From Timema cristinae (lineage: Eukaryota > Arthropoda > Insecta > Phasmatodea > Timematidae): DNA of 64,000 nt. This document shows, in pieces, positions 25,301 to 36,772 of this stretch (positions within the stretch are counted from its first letter, which is position 1; each line of letters begins with the position of its first letter). Position numbers and translations under genes: made by a program. The notes below the pieces were generated by a model. It was not told where the DNA came from, made no database searches, and was given only the letters and a program-made list of their open reading frames with translations. The stretch is taken from contig JBCFYV010000908.1 in NCBI GenBank assembly GCA_039000515.1, positions 62,001-126,000 on the forward strand. The letters run 5' to 3'.

Positions 25301-28300
25301 GGGGTCCTAGTTTTTTTCGGAATAAGGTATGCCCTTTTCGCCCCTTTTTAAAAAAGCCCCTGGCCCCCAAAACTTACGTAGGGCTTACGTTTTTTTTTCG
25401 CCCTTTCAAAACTACATCTATTTTGGATTCGAAACCCAAGCGGAAGGGTGCGAGGGCAGTTTGGAAAGGGGCTTTTAAGGGGGGAAACGCGGTTTTTTAA
25501 TTTTTTAAAAGGGGGGGCCCCTCGTTTTTTAAAAGATGGTCCCCCCTGAACTTTGAAAAAAATATTATTTGCTTTTTTAAAAATTTAAAAAAATTAAACC
25601 GGGCAATCCCCTTTCAGGGATCCAAAGATGGGGGCTCCCTTTTCTTTTTTTATGTAAAAAAAAACGCCCCCACGGGGCGTTCCCTTGGTTTTTTCACGTT
25701 AAAAATTTTGGTTTTACATTAAAGTTTTGATTATTAAAAGAACCGGGGGTTTTTTCACTGTAAGGACCTTTTACACCTTAAAAATAAAAGTGGACCCAAT
25801 GGTTTCGGGGGATATCATAAAAGCGAGTAAGATTATTTAAAAAAAGTTTAAAAGGGAAATAATACGGAAACCCCGAACGTTTGATCGCCCCCGCCCAAAA
25901 GAAAAGTTTTAAAACCCATCCCTGGATCCTCTAAAAAAGGGTGGGGAAGGCGCCTTTGGCCCAACCCGAGGAGAGGAAAGGCCCCCCACCTGGGAGATTT
26001 CCAAAAAAAAAATTTTAAATTTGGTTACTTTAAACTTTTTTTTCCCTCTCACGCACATTCCCCCAAACCCCAAAGGGGTCCCCTCCCTGAAAGGGGGGAC
26101 CTAAAACCAAAATTGGAGATAGTCCCCCTATCGGGATTCAACGGAAGAGACGGAACAATTTCTCCCTTTAAAAATAAACGTACCTATTTCTCGAGGACTA
26201 TTAGAAATTTAAATTTCAGAAAAAGCCCCCCCGCCCCAAATTTTTACTAAAAGGGTGATCCCGAAAGGTTTTACCCAAATCCCAAAGCTCCAAAAAAACG
26301 AAAGGCAAAGGTTTTTAGAAACCCAACCGTAAACCCCCCGTTTCCCAAAAATGGGGAGGGGATCAAAAATAATTTTGTTTTTCCAAACAAAACCCAGTTT
26401 GAGGAGGAGCTTGAGGGGGGGGTTTTTTTTTACAAAAAAGAAAGACCCTGGAGAGGTCCCAAATTTAAAACCTATTTGGGGCCCGGGTTTCCCCAAAAAT
26501 TGGTCCCCATCGTTTTCAACCCCTTTTCCCCGCAATTTTTCGAGGCCGGGCCCCTTCCGGGTTTTCCCCTAACGAGATGTTTTTTTTTATCATTGAAGGG
26601 AAAAATTAAAAGCGAGGGGGGAAAAAAAACGTATAAAAAACGTTTTTTTCTCTTTGGTAAAATTTTTTCACAATCAAAAACCCGGGGTCAAGTGGGAGAT
26701 TTGGGGGCGGGAACTTTTAATTTGTCCCCCGCAGACGAAAAAATTTCCTCAAGACACGTTTTTTTGGGGGTACGAAAAGGTTGGGCCCCGCTTTCCCTTT
26801 AGGCCCGATCTGGGGGAGAAAGATACCCCACCAGGGGTCGAAAAAAAGGGGTTTTTAAGTAAACCCCTCCCCTGTCATCGACGTGTAAAAAAATTCCCAA
26901 AAAGGGGTTTTTGGGCAAACCCCCCCGTCCCCAAAAACCCAAGAAAGGGTTTTAAAAACTTTAGCGCCCCAAAAGGCTCTCTTCCTCGGAAAAAGGTTTG
27001 GTTTTTTCCTTTGGGTAACGTTTTCCCCTCTCCCAAAGGAAAAAAAATGGGAAAGAGTTTTTTTAAAACCCGGAATTTTAAAAAAAAAATCTTTAAAAGA
27101 AAGAGGATTAATCATTTAATTTTTTACATACAGCAACTTTCCCAAAAAAATAGGGGTCGTGGAAAGTAAAACAATTTTACTCCCCAAGAAAAAAGGAAAA
27201 GGGGGGAGGTTTTTAAAGGGTAAAATTTTATATCGGGTTTTTGGGAATCGATTTTATCGATTTTTCCCTTTTTGGAGAATACAACCTTTAAGGGTGGGAA
27301 ATCGACCATAAAAGGGGGACCTTAAAAGACGTCAAGGGAAAATAGAAATTTTTCATAACCCCTTCCCCCATAAACCTTTTTTTAAAAAAGTCAATTCCAC
27401 ACCGAAAATTTTTTTTTAAAATTTGGGGTATAGTTTCGTTTCAGAAAATAAAAAAAGGGTTTTTTTTAAAAAGTTTTATACCGCGAAAAAGGTCAACCGA
27501 AATTTTTTTTTTAAAAAAAACGGGAAAACCCTCCCTCGAGACCCAATCCCAGGGGCCCTTCCCCAAAATCCCAAGAAAATTTTAAAAGGGAAAACCCATT
27601 CCCCGGGAGGTTTTACGGTTTTTGGAGCTTTTAAAAAACTTCGTATCCGTTGTTTTTCCCTTGGGAGAGAAGATAATAAACGTTTCGGAAAAAAATAGTG
27701 TAAAAGTAAATGGTTTTGGGTTTCGAAACATCAAAAAAATTCGTGGATCGGAAACCAAAGGGAAAAGTGTAGAAGGAGGGGGAAAAGGGGCCCCCCCATC
27801 CCGGGGGTTTTAAAGCGCAGTGGGTTTGGGAGAAAGTTAAACTCATTCGACAAAGGGGTTTAGGGGAAATGGGTTTTTCCGGGCTTTTTAAAGGACATGG
27901 GGGGATAATTTTAAAATTCCCAAAGGTGGTTTTTTTTAAGGAAAAACCCCCAAAATTTCGGGGGGTCAAAAAAGGTTTAAAAGCGGTGCTGTGATTCTTT
28001 TCCGGGGCCCCTTTGGGTTTGGAAAAGGGCCCTTTTTCCCGGGAAAAGTGGGGAATTTGATAAATCCTTGGTTTGAAAAGCCCGTTTTTTTAACCTCTTT
28101 TCCGGTTTACAAACCTTTAAGGAAAGGAAAAGGAAACCCCCCAAAAAAATCCAAATGATTTAAACCCGGGGAAAAGAAAATTTTTTACAGGATTGGGCCC
28201 AGAGGGGGTCGCCCGGAAAGGGGAAAAAAGCTTTGGCCCTTTGAGTTGGGGGTCGAATCGAGCGGGGAGGAAATTCCGAATGGGTTTTTAAGCACAAAAC

Positions 28301-30830
28301 TCCCAACTTTTAAAAGTATCCCCGGTTTCAACTTCCCCCAGGGTTTTTAAAGGGAAAAAGAAAGGGCCAAATGTGGAAAGAGGAAAAAACGAACTCATAA
28401 ACGCCCAGATATGTGGGAAAGTGCCCCTCTTTCCCGGGTTAAAAAAAATTTTTTGGTTTCGCCGAAAAGGAGTCCCCTTTAAAAACTTAAAAAGAGGACT
28501 GGGAAAAACTAGGGGGAAGGCAGTACGAAAAGGTTTTCCCAAAATGGGGGAAGCGTTTTGCGAGTAAAGTGTTTTCCTTAAAGGAAAAAAATTAAAAGAA
28601 AAGAAATTTTTTGTTAATCCAAAACCCAGTTAAAGATTGGGATTTTTATTTTTTTTTTTTAAAAGAGAAAAGTGAAATTGATATGTAAAAGGGGATGGGG
28701 ATCAAACCCAAAACTTTAAAAAAATATACCCCGCTAAATAAAAAAAGGGTTTTTTTTTTTATAATTTTTGGGGGAAAAAAATTTTTAGACATGTATTTTT
28801 CCCCCCCCCCGGCCTAAGGGGAAAAATGGGGTTTAAAAGGGGAAAAAAGGGGTATACTAAAAAAAAACCCCCCCCCCTTCCGGGGGGGGGGGGGGGGGAA
28901 AAAGGGGAAAAAAGAACACACATCCCCGGTCTTTTCCCCCCCCCGGGGGAAACCCCGGGGAGGGGGGGGAAAACCCCCCCCCTTTCCCCCCCCATTGGGG
29001 GTGTAAAATTTTTAAACCCCCCCGGGCCCTTTTAAAAACCCCTTTCCTATTAAAAATTTTTTTTCCCCCGTAAGAAAAGAGGAGAGGGTGGAAAAAGGGG
29101 GGGGGGCGAAAAGAGGACCCCAATTTTCCCCCATTTTTCCCGGAGGAAAAAAGGGGGGCCCCCCTTAAAAACCCCTTTCCCCCCCTTTTAACCCCCCCCA
29201 GGGAAAAAAACCCCCCCTTTCCCCCCTTTTTCCTCCTCCCCCCCCCCCACCCTTTTCCCCCGTTCCCCCCAAAAACTTTGTGTGCATAAGTGGGCCCTAA
29301 GGGAAGGCCCTTTTTTTCCCCCTTTTTTTTTTTTCCCCCCCAAAAACTTAAAAAAAACCCCCCCTTTCTTTCCTTTTCCAAAATTTAATTTTTTTTTTTT
29401 CGCTTAATTAGAGAAAAATTTTTTTTTACCCCTTTGGGGTTTTTTAGGTTAAAAAAGTTAATATAAGTTAAAAATACCTTATTTTTTAAAATTTTAAGTT
29501 TTTTTTTTAATTTAACCGGTTTTTTTAAAAAAGAAAACAAATATGGGGGTTTAAAAAACCACAAAAAATTTTCAAAACCCCCAAGGGTTTTTGGAAAATT
29601 TTAAAAAAAACCCCCCCCAAAAATTCCCCGTTTTTTTTTCCCCCCCGGGGTGAAGTCCCCCTCAAAAAAAATTCCCCCCCCTGGTTTTTTTTTTCTGCCC
29701 CCATTTTAAAAGGGGGGAATTTTTTTGGGGTTTGGGGGGGGGCGTGGGGGGGCGTGGCTTTTTACTTTTTTCCCAAGGGGAAAAAGGGTTTGAAAAGTGA
29801 TTTTTTTTATGTTTCCCGGGCCCCCCAATTTACCTTTTTTTTTTTTTTAAAACCAAACCCCAAATTTCCCCCTGTTTTTTTTTTAATGTTTTTTTTTTTT
29901 TCTTTTTTTTTCCCCCTTTTTTCCCCCCCCCCTCAGAGAAAAAATTTTTATAATTTGTTGGGGGGGTTTTTTTCCCCCCCCCCTTTTTTGGGGGTTTTTG
30001 GTTTCCCCCTTTTCTTTGGGGCCCCTTTTTGGGATGGGGTTTTTTCCCCCCAAGGGAAAATTTTAAAAAATTTTTGGGGTCTAAAATCAAAAATTTTTTT
30101 TTTTTTGGAAAAAATTTAAAGAAAAATTTTTAAATTTTCTATAGGTTTTTTTTTCCAAAAAATTTTTTTTTTGGGGCCAAAAATTCCCCCAATTTTTTCC
30201 TTTTGGGCTTTTAAAAAGTCCCCTTTTCCCCCCAATATTTTTAAAAAAGGCCAAAGGGGGGTAGTTAATTTTTAAGTTAAAAGGGGAAAAAAAAATTTTT
30301 TAAAAAAATTGCCCCCCGGGTTTTTTTTCCTTTTTCCCGGGGGTTTTTTTCCCCCCAAATTTGGGGAAAAAAAGAAAAGGGCCCTTTTTAATTTTTTTTT
30401 TTTAAATTACCTTTAAAAAGGGGGAAAAACCTTTATTAAATTTTTGGGGGAAAATAATAAAAAATTAAATTTTAATTTTTTTTTTTTTGGGTTTTTGGGG
30501 GTTTTTAAATTTTAAAACCCAATTTTTTTTTAAAAAATTTTAAAAACGCAAAGCGGGTTTCCGCGAGGGCCCCCTTTTTAAGGGGGGTTTTTAAACTAGT
30601 ATTTAAAAATTTAAAAGGGTTTTTTTTAAGGTTTTTTAGGGGGAAAAAACGCCTCAAAAATTTTATGGGGCCCCCAAACCCCCCCCTTTAAAACCTTTTT
30701 TTTTTTTTTTTGTAAGGTAAATTGAAAAAGTAAAACCCTTGGAAAAGGGTTTTTTAAAAATTTCAGGCCCCCATTGTTTTTGGGCCCAAAAAATTTTTTT
30801 TTTTTTGAAAATTTTCTTGTAAAAAATATC

Positions 30831-31400
30831 TGTTGTTAAAATTTTTAAAAATAGTCAAAATATACAATTAATTATTGTTAATTTAAATTTCAAAAAAAAT
30901 AAATTTTTATTAGACTCGAAATCTTTTTTTTTACTCGATGTTCAAAGAATTTTGGCTGATCAAACAAAAGACTCTCGTACCTTTTTTTTTGAGTCTTTAG
31001 GTATAGTAGTGGATGGTGATTGAGAAGGGTTCATGGCGGCAGATGATTGAATAGGTCCAAGTATAGGCCTATCAACAAATATGCGGTCCTAACGCTCTTC
31101 TGCAATTAACTCTTTTTCTTGTTGTTTTCATGCCCTCTCTACCTTATTGTACGTGTTCACCTGCCCTTGTCCAGTTGAGGAGAAGGGGGTGTAACACATA
31201 AAATATAAACATATTTCTTAGAGACAGTTTTGATAAATACTACTATAAATAACTGTAATAATACCTTATTATTCGCGATTTTGTAAAGCTATTTTTATGT
31301 CTTCGGTTCGTGCTTATTGACTCACAACAGCCAAGTTCAGATGGAGTTGAATGTGTTGCAGGTGACAACCTGCACCTGATCTTAAGGCAACCACTTCTGC
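30831..31400. other. Clean AT-rich DNA after the abnormal region
   Basis: Normal base texture returns by about 30,830-30,850. No gene is recognised. Pyrimidine-rich stretches near 31,085-31,160 precede the SERTA-like exon but carry no clear signal. Confidence 0.4.
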
Positions 31401-31410
31401 ACTGCTTTTT

Positions 31411-31877
31411 AGACCTACCATGATAAAGATTTTTAAAAATAAACTGAAGAAAATAAAGGCCTCTAAGAATTACTTGAGAAAATCGGTGCTGATCAAAAAC
31501 ATAATGAAATGCCTGTTGAAAGAGGTTGAAGTAGAGAAGTTACAGAAACAGCAGGCCCATTCATATCCCTGTGCTATAGGCCGTCCGGTTTCTCTAGAGA
31601 TACTCCTTGCGAAGATGGTGGTGTCGTGAGCCCTCTCTCTGGAACCAACACCAGGAGTTCTGAGACATCTGTACTGAATGACACCCCGCCATTTGCTCAA
31701 ACTCTGAACAACAAATGTTTGCTGAAGAACGACTCTTCCAGGAAGCGTTCCTTTAATGAAGTAGAGGATTGCGACGTCCTACGACAGTTCTACATGCCAC
31801 CGACACTGTGTATGCTCGATGAGGACAACGCCATACTATGGATTCCTTCATCAGCGCCGGGGGAGGTTTTCTAATAG
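31411..31877 (+). pseudogene. SERTA-domain protein piece, frameshifted
   Basis: An acceptor-like tract ending in TGCTTTTTAG (ending at 31,412) is followed by a frame with ATG at 31,420. Its product has LRKSVLIKNIMKCLLKEVE, the pattern of the SERTA domain (basic Leu-x3-Val-Leu-Ile-x-Asn followed by an amphipathic helix rich in Glu). SERTA proteins are small nuclear transcription and cell-cycle regulators that bind other proteins through this segment. The first frame stops at 31,627. A second frame, open from about 31,530 to the stop at 31,874, continues with protein-like sequence (KRSFNEVEDCDVLRQFYMPP and LDEDNAILWIPSS). One indel between about 31,535 and 31,600 would join them. It may be a true terminal exon with a sequence error, or a pseudogene. 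The family call rests on the motif only. Confidence 0.5.
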
Positions 31878-31915
31878 ATTTTTCGTCCTCCTCCGGGTAC
31901 ACTTACATCCCATGT

Positions 31916-32420
31916 GTAACAACGAAGCTCATTACACTTTAAAATACCATAATATGTAAAATCGAATAATCAAGCAAATATTAGATTATTGGGCTTAAAT
32001 CTTAAAGTTAAATGTTTTCAATTACATAGATTTATATGAAGGCTTATTTAACATAGTTGGACGGTAAAGGATATGAATGTTGTTAATACATGAATTTGAC
32101 ATAGTTAAATGATAAAGCTGGCAGGTGAAACGCCCAAAATTCTAATGAATATTTGAAAAATTGTAAAACAAAACATATATAATATTATATATTGAAAGTG
32201 AACAACTTGATGTATTGCTAAAACAGGTTTACATCTATTTGAAAAGTTCATTGGTACCGTATCAAATTATTGTCGAAATTGAATAAAAACACATGGTGAC
32301 AGCATATTAATTTAAAATAATTTCAATATCTTCATAATTGTATTACTTAAGATTTTTTTTGTAAGAGTTAAATATATTATTATATCAAAATATTTTTGCT
32401 ATATATTAAAAAAACTTTTA
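31916..32420 (+). repeat. Interspersed repeat R, copy 2
   Basis: This matches 6,298-6,660 in order: AACGAAGCTCATTACACTTT, an ATTGGGCTTAAA-like string, CATAGTTAAATGATAAAGC, ACGCCCAAAA, TTTAAAATAATTTCAA and AAATATATTATTATATCAAA. Blocks are rearranged relative to copy 1, because the GATAAAGC/ACGCCCAAAA block lies after rather than before the AACGAAGCTC block. Confidence 0.65.
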
Positions 32421-32610
32421 AGATTTGTGAAATGCGCTAATAGGTATCTACATCGTTGTAGAAACACTCCACCAAAGATCATAAATACATAATATTTACT
32501 ATATTGTACTAGAACCTATGAACACTGTTAATAGCGATCTATATCGATGTATCGCCAAAACAAATCACGTTTACAATCCTGAGATAATCTAGAGTCTTTT
32601 AACTCTTAGC

Positions 32611-33235
32611 ATGGTGCACTGCGTGTTAATGCACCAAATCTATCTTAATTGTTTAGATGAGACCTGGTGGAGTGCTGACGGTTTGACGCTCGTAGAGCAT
32701 GCAGCCGCAATTGCACAGAACAGTGAAAGTCTGAGGTTGGCGGATAACCTCGTTGAGGCCATGGTAGCCTATCTGGCCGACGTTGTCCGCTGATGGCCGG
32801 CGAGGGAGCACCGTTGATCCGAGGACGGGCGGCTCTCTACCCAAATCCCCCACACACAGTCTCCGGGGGGCCAAAACCCGGGCTTTCTCAGACACACACA
32901 TGACCGTCAGGCACCCCCGGACACACATGACTGTCAGGCACCCCGGACACGCATGCAACCACGTTTTAAAACCGCCGGTCTTCAGGTTGGGGTTTCAGAT
33001 TACCTCACCTACCTCACGCACTTGGTCTCCGAGGGTTCGAACGGTGCGTATTGCCCGGAGGCCCGCAATGCGAACTAGAAGAACTACTAGGATTCCAAAA
33101 CCTTCAATAGACAATAATATTCCTCTAATAACGTTAGCATCCCCTTCACCAGATTTAAAATCAAACACCACTCCGACTGATGATGATTTTGATGTAGATT
33201 CAGTGATGCGCAAGCTAATCTCCCCATTATTTTGA
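32611..33235 (+). CDS. GC-richer unrecognised frames with a small tandem repeat
   Basis: This patch is clearly richer in G+C than its surroundings. A frame at 32,611-32,793 translates to an Ala/Leu-rich segment (HAAAIAQNSESLRLADNLVE), and a second plus-strand frame, lacking a good ATG, runs 32,783-33,235 and is Arg/Pro/Thr-rich with an acidic end (TPTDDDFDVDSVMRKL). An antisense frame at 32,653-32,958 is a shadow. A tandem repeat of about 27 bases (ACACACATGACCGTCAGGCA plus CCCCCGG) is repeated at 32,892-32,950. It lies between two copies of repeat R, so it could be internal sequence of that element or an exon. No domain is recognised. Confidence 0.25.
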
Positions 33236-33244
33236 CTTAGATAT

Positions 33245-33395
33245 TTAAAGCGCAACAACATATTAAATTAAAATAATTTCAAGATCCTCATGATTGTATT
33301 ACTTATGATTATTTTTGTAAAAAGTTAAATATATTATTATATCAAAATATTTTTCTGAACATTAAATTTCTTTGTTGTTTAAGTGGATAATTTGT
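33245..33395 (+). repeat. Interspersed repeat R, copy 3 (partial)
   Basis: This contains AAAATAATTTCAAGATC, GATTGTATTACTTATGATT, AAATATATTATTATATCAAA and ATTTCTTTGTTGTTTAAGTG, in the same order as at 6,530-6,665. Confidence 0.65.
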
Positions 33396-34073
33396 TTAGT
33401 GTAAATTGATGAATTATAGAAATATTCTTGCACCGCGATGAGAGATATTTGATGAGTTTCTGTTTAATTAGCTGACAATTGCCCCGTGATCAAGCACTAA
33501 TTATAGCGGTTCGGTACCTTGATGATATAATTGGTATTTATAGCCCTGTGATTGAGCGCCAATTGTTGAACTCTTGAAATGATACACAATTATTAGGTTA
33601 GATGTGATTTTATTTTAATGTCACTATTGTTTTGATCGTAAAACTGATCATGTTAATAATTTCGAGACTCGACTGATAATGATAACACGACCGTACGAAG
33701 CTAGTGAGCCAGTATAATGAACCACTGCCCTTCTGACACTCTTAGGATCTAGTGCTGTTCTGACACTGCTAGTGATTTCACCACGGCTAGTATATATAAC
33801 TCGCTTCGAAAGATCATTCTAGAAGTATTTGTAAAAAAATTAAAAATATAACAAAAAAATATATATATCGGTGGCATTAGAAGGTCCGAGAGCCGGAAGC
33901 TGCCTCAAATTACCTTTTAAAATCTCTATTCAAACTTTCCAGAACAGGAAGTAATTTTTTTTAAACTTAAACTGTCATATTGACTCACTTAGCGTCACAC
34001 GCTCTGACGTCACTTACAATGGCTTTTGCATTCTTAGAAGAAGAAGTGGTTTAAGCGCCACGTAATTTATTAT
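33396..34073. other. Intergenic, nothing recognised
   Basis: This is AT-rich DNA without convincing frames. Paired strings such as ATTGCCCCGTGATCAAGCAC and CCCTGTGATTGAGCGCCAAT (33,480-33,560) suggest a short degenerate duplication. Confidence 0.35.
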
Positions 34074-34244
34074 AAAGTTCAAATATTATTATTAGCACCG
34101 CGTCTTACTACCCATTCGGGTTATACGCACTTACGCTAATGTGTAATGGTAGGGTGATTGTGAGATGAAATGGAGGACCTACAGTTTAACGTGGAATCCG
34201 AACCACGGTGGAGGCCTGGCATTCCCCACATTCAAAGTTCAAAT
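34074..34244 (-). repeat. SINE-A, 5'-truncated, with target-site duplication
   Basis: The 11-base string AAAGTTCAAAT occurs at 34,074-34,084 and again at 34,234-34,244. Between them lies a minus-strand SINE-A: (TAA)n tail, shared 3' domain TAGTAAGACGCGGTGCTAAT, then the body up to TGAATGTGGGGAATGCC. The head seen at 3,715-3,982 is missing. Truncation at the 5' end plus a direct flanking repeat is the signature of LINE-assisted retroposition. Confidence 0.75.
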
Positions 34245-34354
34245 AAAATTAGATACGTTTATAGAATTAAGATGATATTATTGTCAATGCTTTCACATAT
34301 TCTTTAGGGGCAAGTCAGTTACATTACAAAATGCTATATATATATATAAAAATA

Positions 34355-34715
34355 TATATATTATATCAACGTATATATTTTCATATTTAAAATGTAACAA
34401 CATATTAATTTAAAATAATTTCAAGATCATCATGATTGTATTACTTATGATTTTTTTTTGTAAAAGTTAAATATATTATTATATCAAAATATTTTTTTCG
34501 TGAACATTAAATTTCTTTGTTGTTTAGTGTAAATGATATATATTGTGTCAACGTATATAGTTTCATATTTAAAATGTAACAACATATTAATTTAAAATAA
34601 TGTCAACGTCATCATAATTGTATTATGATTTTTTTTTGTAAAAGTTAAATATATATTATTATATCAACATATTTTTTGCACACATTGAATTTCTTTGTTG
34701 TTTATGTGGCTCCTT
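34355..34715 (+). repeat. Repeat R, tandem pair of about 183 bp
   Basis: Two successive copies begin with TTTCATATTTAAAATGTAAC at 34,379 and 34,561. Each continues through AATTTAAAATAAT, GATTGTATTA or AATTGTATTATG, AAATATATTATT and TTTCTTTGTTGTTTA. They are followed at 34,765-34,815 by TAGAAATAATTACATGAATA, which also occurs at 40,257. Confidence 0.7.
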
Positions 34716-35037
34716 ACGTTATTATTGTTATTTAACCATAGCACCTCAATCACTACACTAAAATTAAAATATATTAGAAATAATTACATGAATAATATTT
34801 AAAACAATGATTCATCATCTATGTATTTTAGTGTGAGGCAAGCACCACTTAGATATCATAATCTGAAAATTGAAAGAAAAAAAAATACATTGCCAACTAC
34901 CGAGTCGAAGGTGGCTACGTTGTCTGATGGCTGCGATCTTATATAATCACATGTTTATAAGCTGACGACTTCCGCACGTCCATCATAGAGACTGCTTTAA
35001 AATATGAGTGAAGAATGACCATGAGCATGGGACGAAT

Positions 35038-35108
35038 CCTGGATAGCTCAGTGGTAAGAGAATTGGCGTAATAAGCCGAAGGTCCTGGGTTCGATTCCCG
35101 TGTCCAGG
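35038..35108 (+). tRNA. tRNA-Ile(AAU)-like unit, probably a tRNA-derived SINE
   Basis: A 71-base cloverleaf can be drawn. The acceptor stem is CCTGGAT with GTCCAGG, the D arm is CTC...GAG around AGTGGTAA, the anticodon stem is TTGGC with GCCGA around the loop GTAATAA (anticodon AAT, isoleucine), and the T loop is TTCGATT. The T stem has one mismatch (C opposite T). A T5 tract that could end RNA polymerase III transcription starts four bases downstream. The 3' flanking string TCAATTTTCAGAATATGAT is shared with the decayed copy at 2,350-2,420, so this is more likely a member of a repeat family than a single-copy tRNA gene. Confidence 0.5.
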
Positions 35109-35232
35109 TGTCATTTTTCAATTTTCAGAATATGATTTAAAACAATGTTTACATATTTTTATTAGTATCATTTTCTCTTCCAAGTATACTTTTCATTGTT
35201 TGGCCATATTTGTTAAAACTTTTAATTCTGTT

Positions 35233-35425
35233 ATTAAATATTATAAAAAACTGTTATGTTTCTGTTTTAACGTCTACACCCAAATACCTCTCCCTCTCCT
35301 ATCCTATAAATACAAGTTTATTTGACTTAGAATTTCAGTCTCAAATATTATGGATAAGTTGAAACGTTCAGAATAAAACAATTCAACCCCTTTTACTTTC
35401 TCTCTGGGTAGCAATCTAAAGTCTA
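35233..35425 (+). repeat. Interspersed repeat R, copy 4 (3' part)
   Basis: This shares AAATATTATAAAA, CTGTTATG, TTTAACGTC, CTCTCCCTCTCCTATCCTA-like, TATTATGGATAA and GCAATCTAAAGTC with 6,674-6,800, and is somewhat longer than that copy between the blocks. Confidence 0.6.
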
Positions 35426-35439
35426 CGAAGTAAACACAG

Positions 35440-36770
35440 TACTTATTAAATGGACAGCCGTAAAATAACATTCATTTTATATATTTTTTTACGTGGTACA
35501 AATAATTTGTTTGTTTCATTAAAAACACTACAATTAGACTTATAAATTACGTTATTTAACCATAGCTCCTTAACCACTTGGGGGAGAGGAATTGTATCCA
35601 TTCGGAATGGTATCCATTCCGATAGTTTTGTAAAAAACTGCTTTTGTGAAAAATCGGAATTGTATCCACAAATGGCCGACTTGAGGTTTAACAGAATGAA
35701 CGTTTAACGTAAAAACGTTGTCACACTTCTGGTAGAGGGCAGCAGGATGGAATCTTCTTAACATACTAATTGTATACTAGAGTGCAGCCTTGTCTAAAAA
35801 TATTTTCTTAAACATGAAGTATTAATTCTATTTAAAGATTGCACTGCATACTAGAAAATTAATTTGCAATCTTATTTAACTGTTAAGATTATTTTTTCAG
35901 GTCAATACATTTTAAAGTAAGTATAGACTTCTATAATATTAAAGACATAAATCAATTATTTTATTTGGCAACAGACTTTAACCACTATGTTAAAAAATGA
36001 TTATTGAAAATCTAGCTTTAATTTATTCAAATCTAGTGAGAAACGAGACACTGTTTATGAATTCTGGCAAGAATTTTATTAATGTGAATTGGCAGCACTG
36101 CTTTGCTCATGTCCTATGCTCAGTGATCTCTAGTGATGGGAAGAATTGAGTAAAAGTAGTCGACTACACCTTTTATGTATCGTAATCGGCTGTACTCGAT
36201 TCTTCCAGAAATACTCAAGTAAAAATAGTTGCTCCCTTTTTTTTATCCTAAGATATAATTCACAATATTGGTTTTCTCACGTAAATATATGTACTTGTAT
36301 GGTACTTGTGTACTTTCAGTGCTGGCCTGTTACAGGTCCTAGACTGTTGGCCAGCACTATAATAAAGGAAATTGAAATTGAAATTATTATTATTAGAGTT
36401 TACCAACATTTTTTATTATTTATTACTATTAAAGTTTACCGACGTATTCCGATTCCTTTACTCATTTTAAAATTCACAACAATATCCATAATTTCTAAAC
36501 TTTTATTTAACAACCTGTATATACGTGTGTGCATATGAGTGTAATTTATTTTAAAATAAAGAAGTCTTAAATTAAAATCATTCGATAACAATTTTCAGGG
36601 GACAGAAATAATATCTTTGACACACATGAACCGCTCCCCTAAATTAAATTCCTGGATGCCCCCGGAATGTTAATATCTTCAAAATTAATCCTGCTGTAAG
36701 TACTAAAAGGTCTTGTTTGTCTATAAAACACTAATAAAGTTATTTAGAGAAAGCATTTTTTTTTAAAATT
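35440..36770. other. Intergenic with a palindrome and a hairpin, no gene
   Basis: A near-perfect palindrome (CGGAATGG, TAT, CCATTCCG) lies at 35,603-35,621. At 36,318-36,358 AGTGCTGGCC and its exact complement GGCCAGCACT form a 10-bp stem with a 21-base loop, followed by GAAATTGAAATT and (ATT)n, like the end of a retroposon. The 130-codon frame at 36,146-36,538 crosses this hairpin and the simple repeats and is Ile/Leu-rich, so I do not accept it as a gene. A sequence starting TAGTGATGGGAAGAATTGAG near 36,133 resembles a transposon end. Confidence 0.4.
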
Positions 36771-36772
36771 TA

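Larger units (their letters stand above)
7530..30830. other. Homopolymer-inflated abnormal sequence (probable assembly or consensus artefact)
   Basis: Almost every base lies in a run of three to ten identical bases, for all four bases, for about 23 kb. Flanking DNA on both sides is normal. Local G+C is higher than in the flanks, dinucleotide structure is lost, and open frames occur on all six frames with Phe/Lys/Pro/Gly-rich translations, which is the expected product of run-rich text. The pattern fits a consensus built from unpolished or low-quality long reads over a repetitive tract. I therefore call no gene here. The least damaged part is about 12,000-12,850. The most extreme is about 28,700-30,800. 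Tandem arrays that can still be followed are listed separately. Confidence 0.8.

Noticed and set aside
7839..30119. Dozens of 60-170 codon frames on both strands
   Set aside because: They lie in run-dominated sequence, overlap on opposite strands, and translate to Phe/Lys/Pro/Gly-rich text without domains.
36146..36538. 130-codon plus-strand frame
   Set aside because: It crosses a hairpin and simple repeats and is dominated by Ile, Leu and Phe codons expected of AT-rich DNA.
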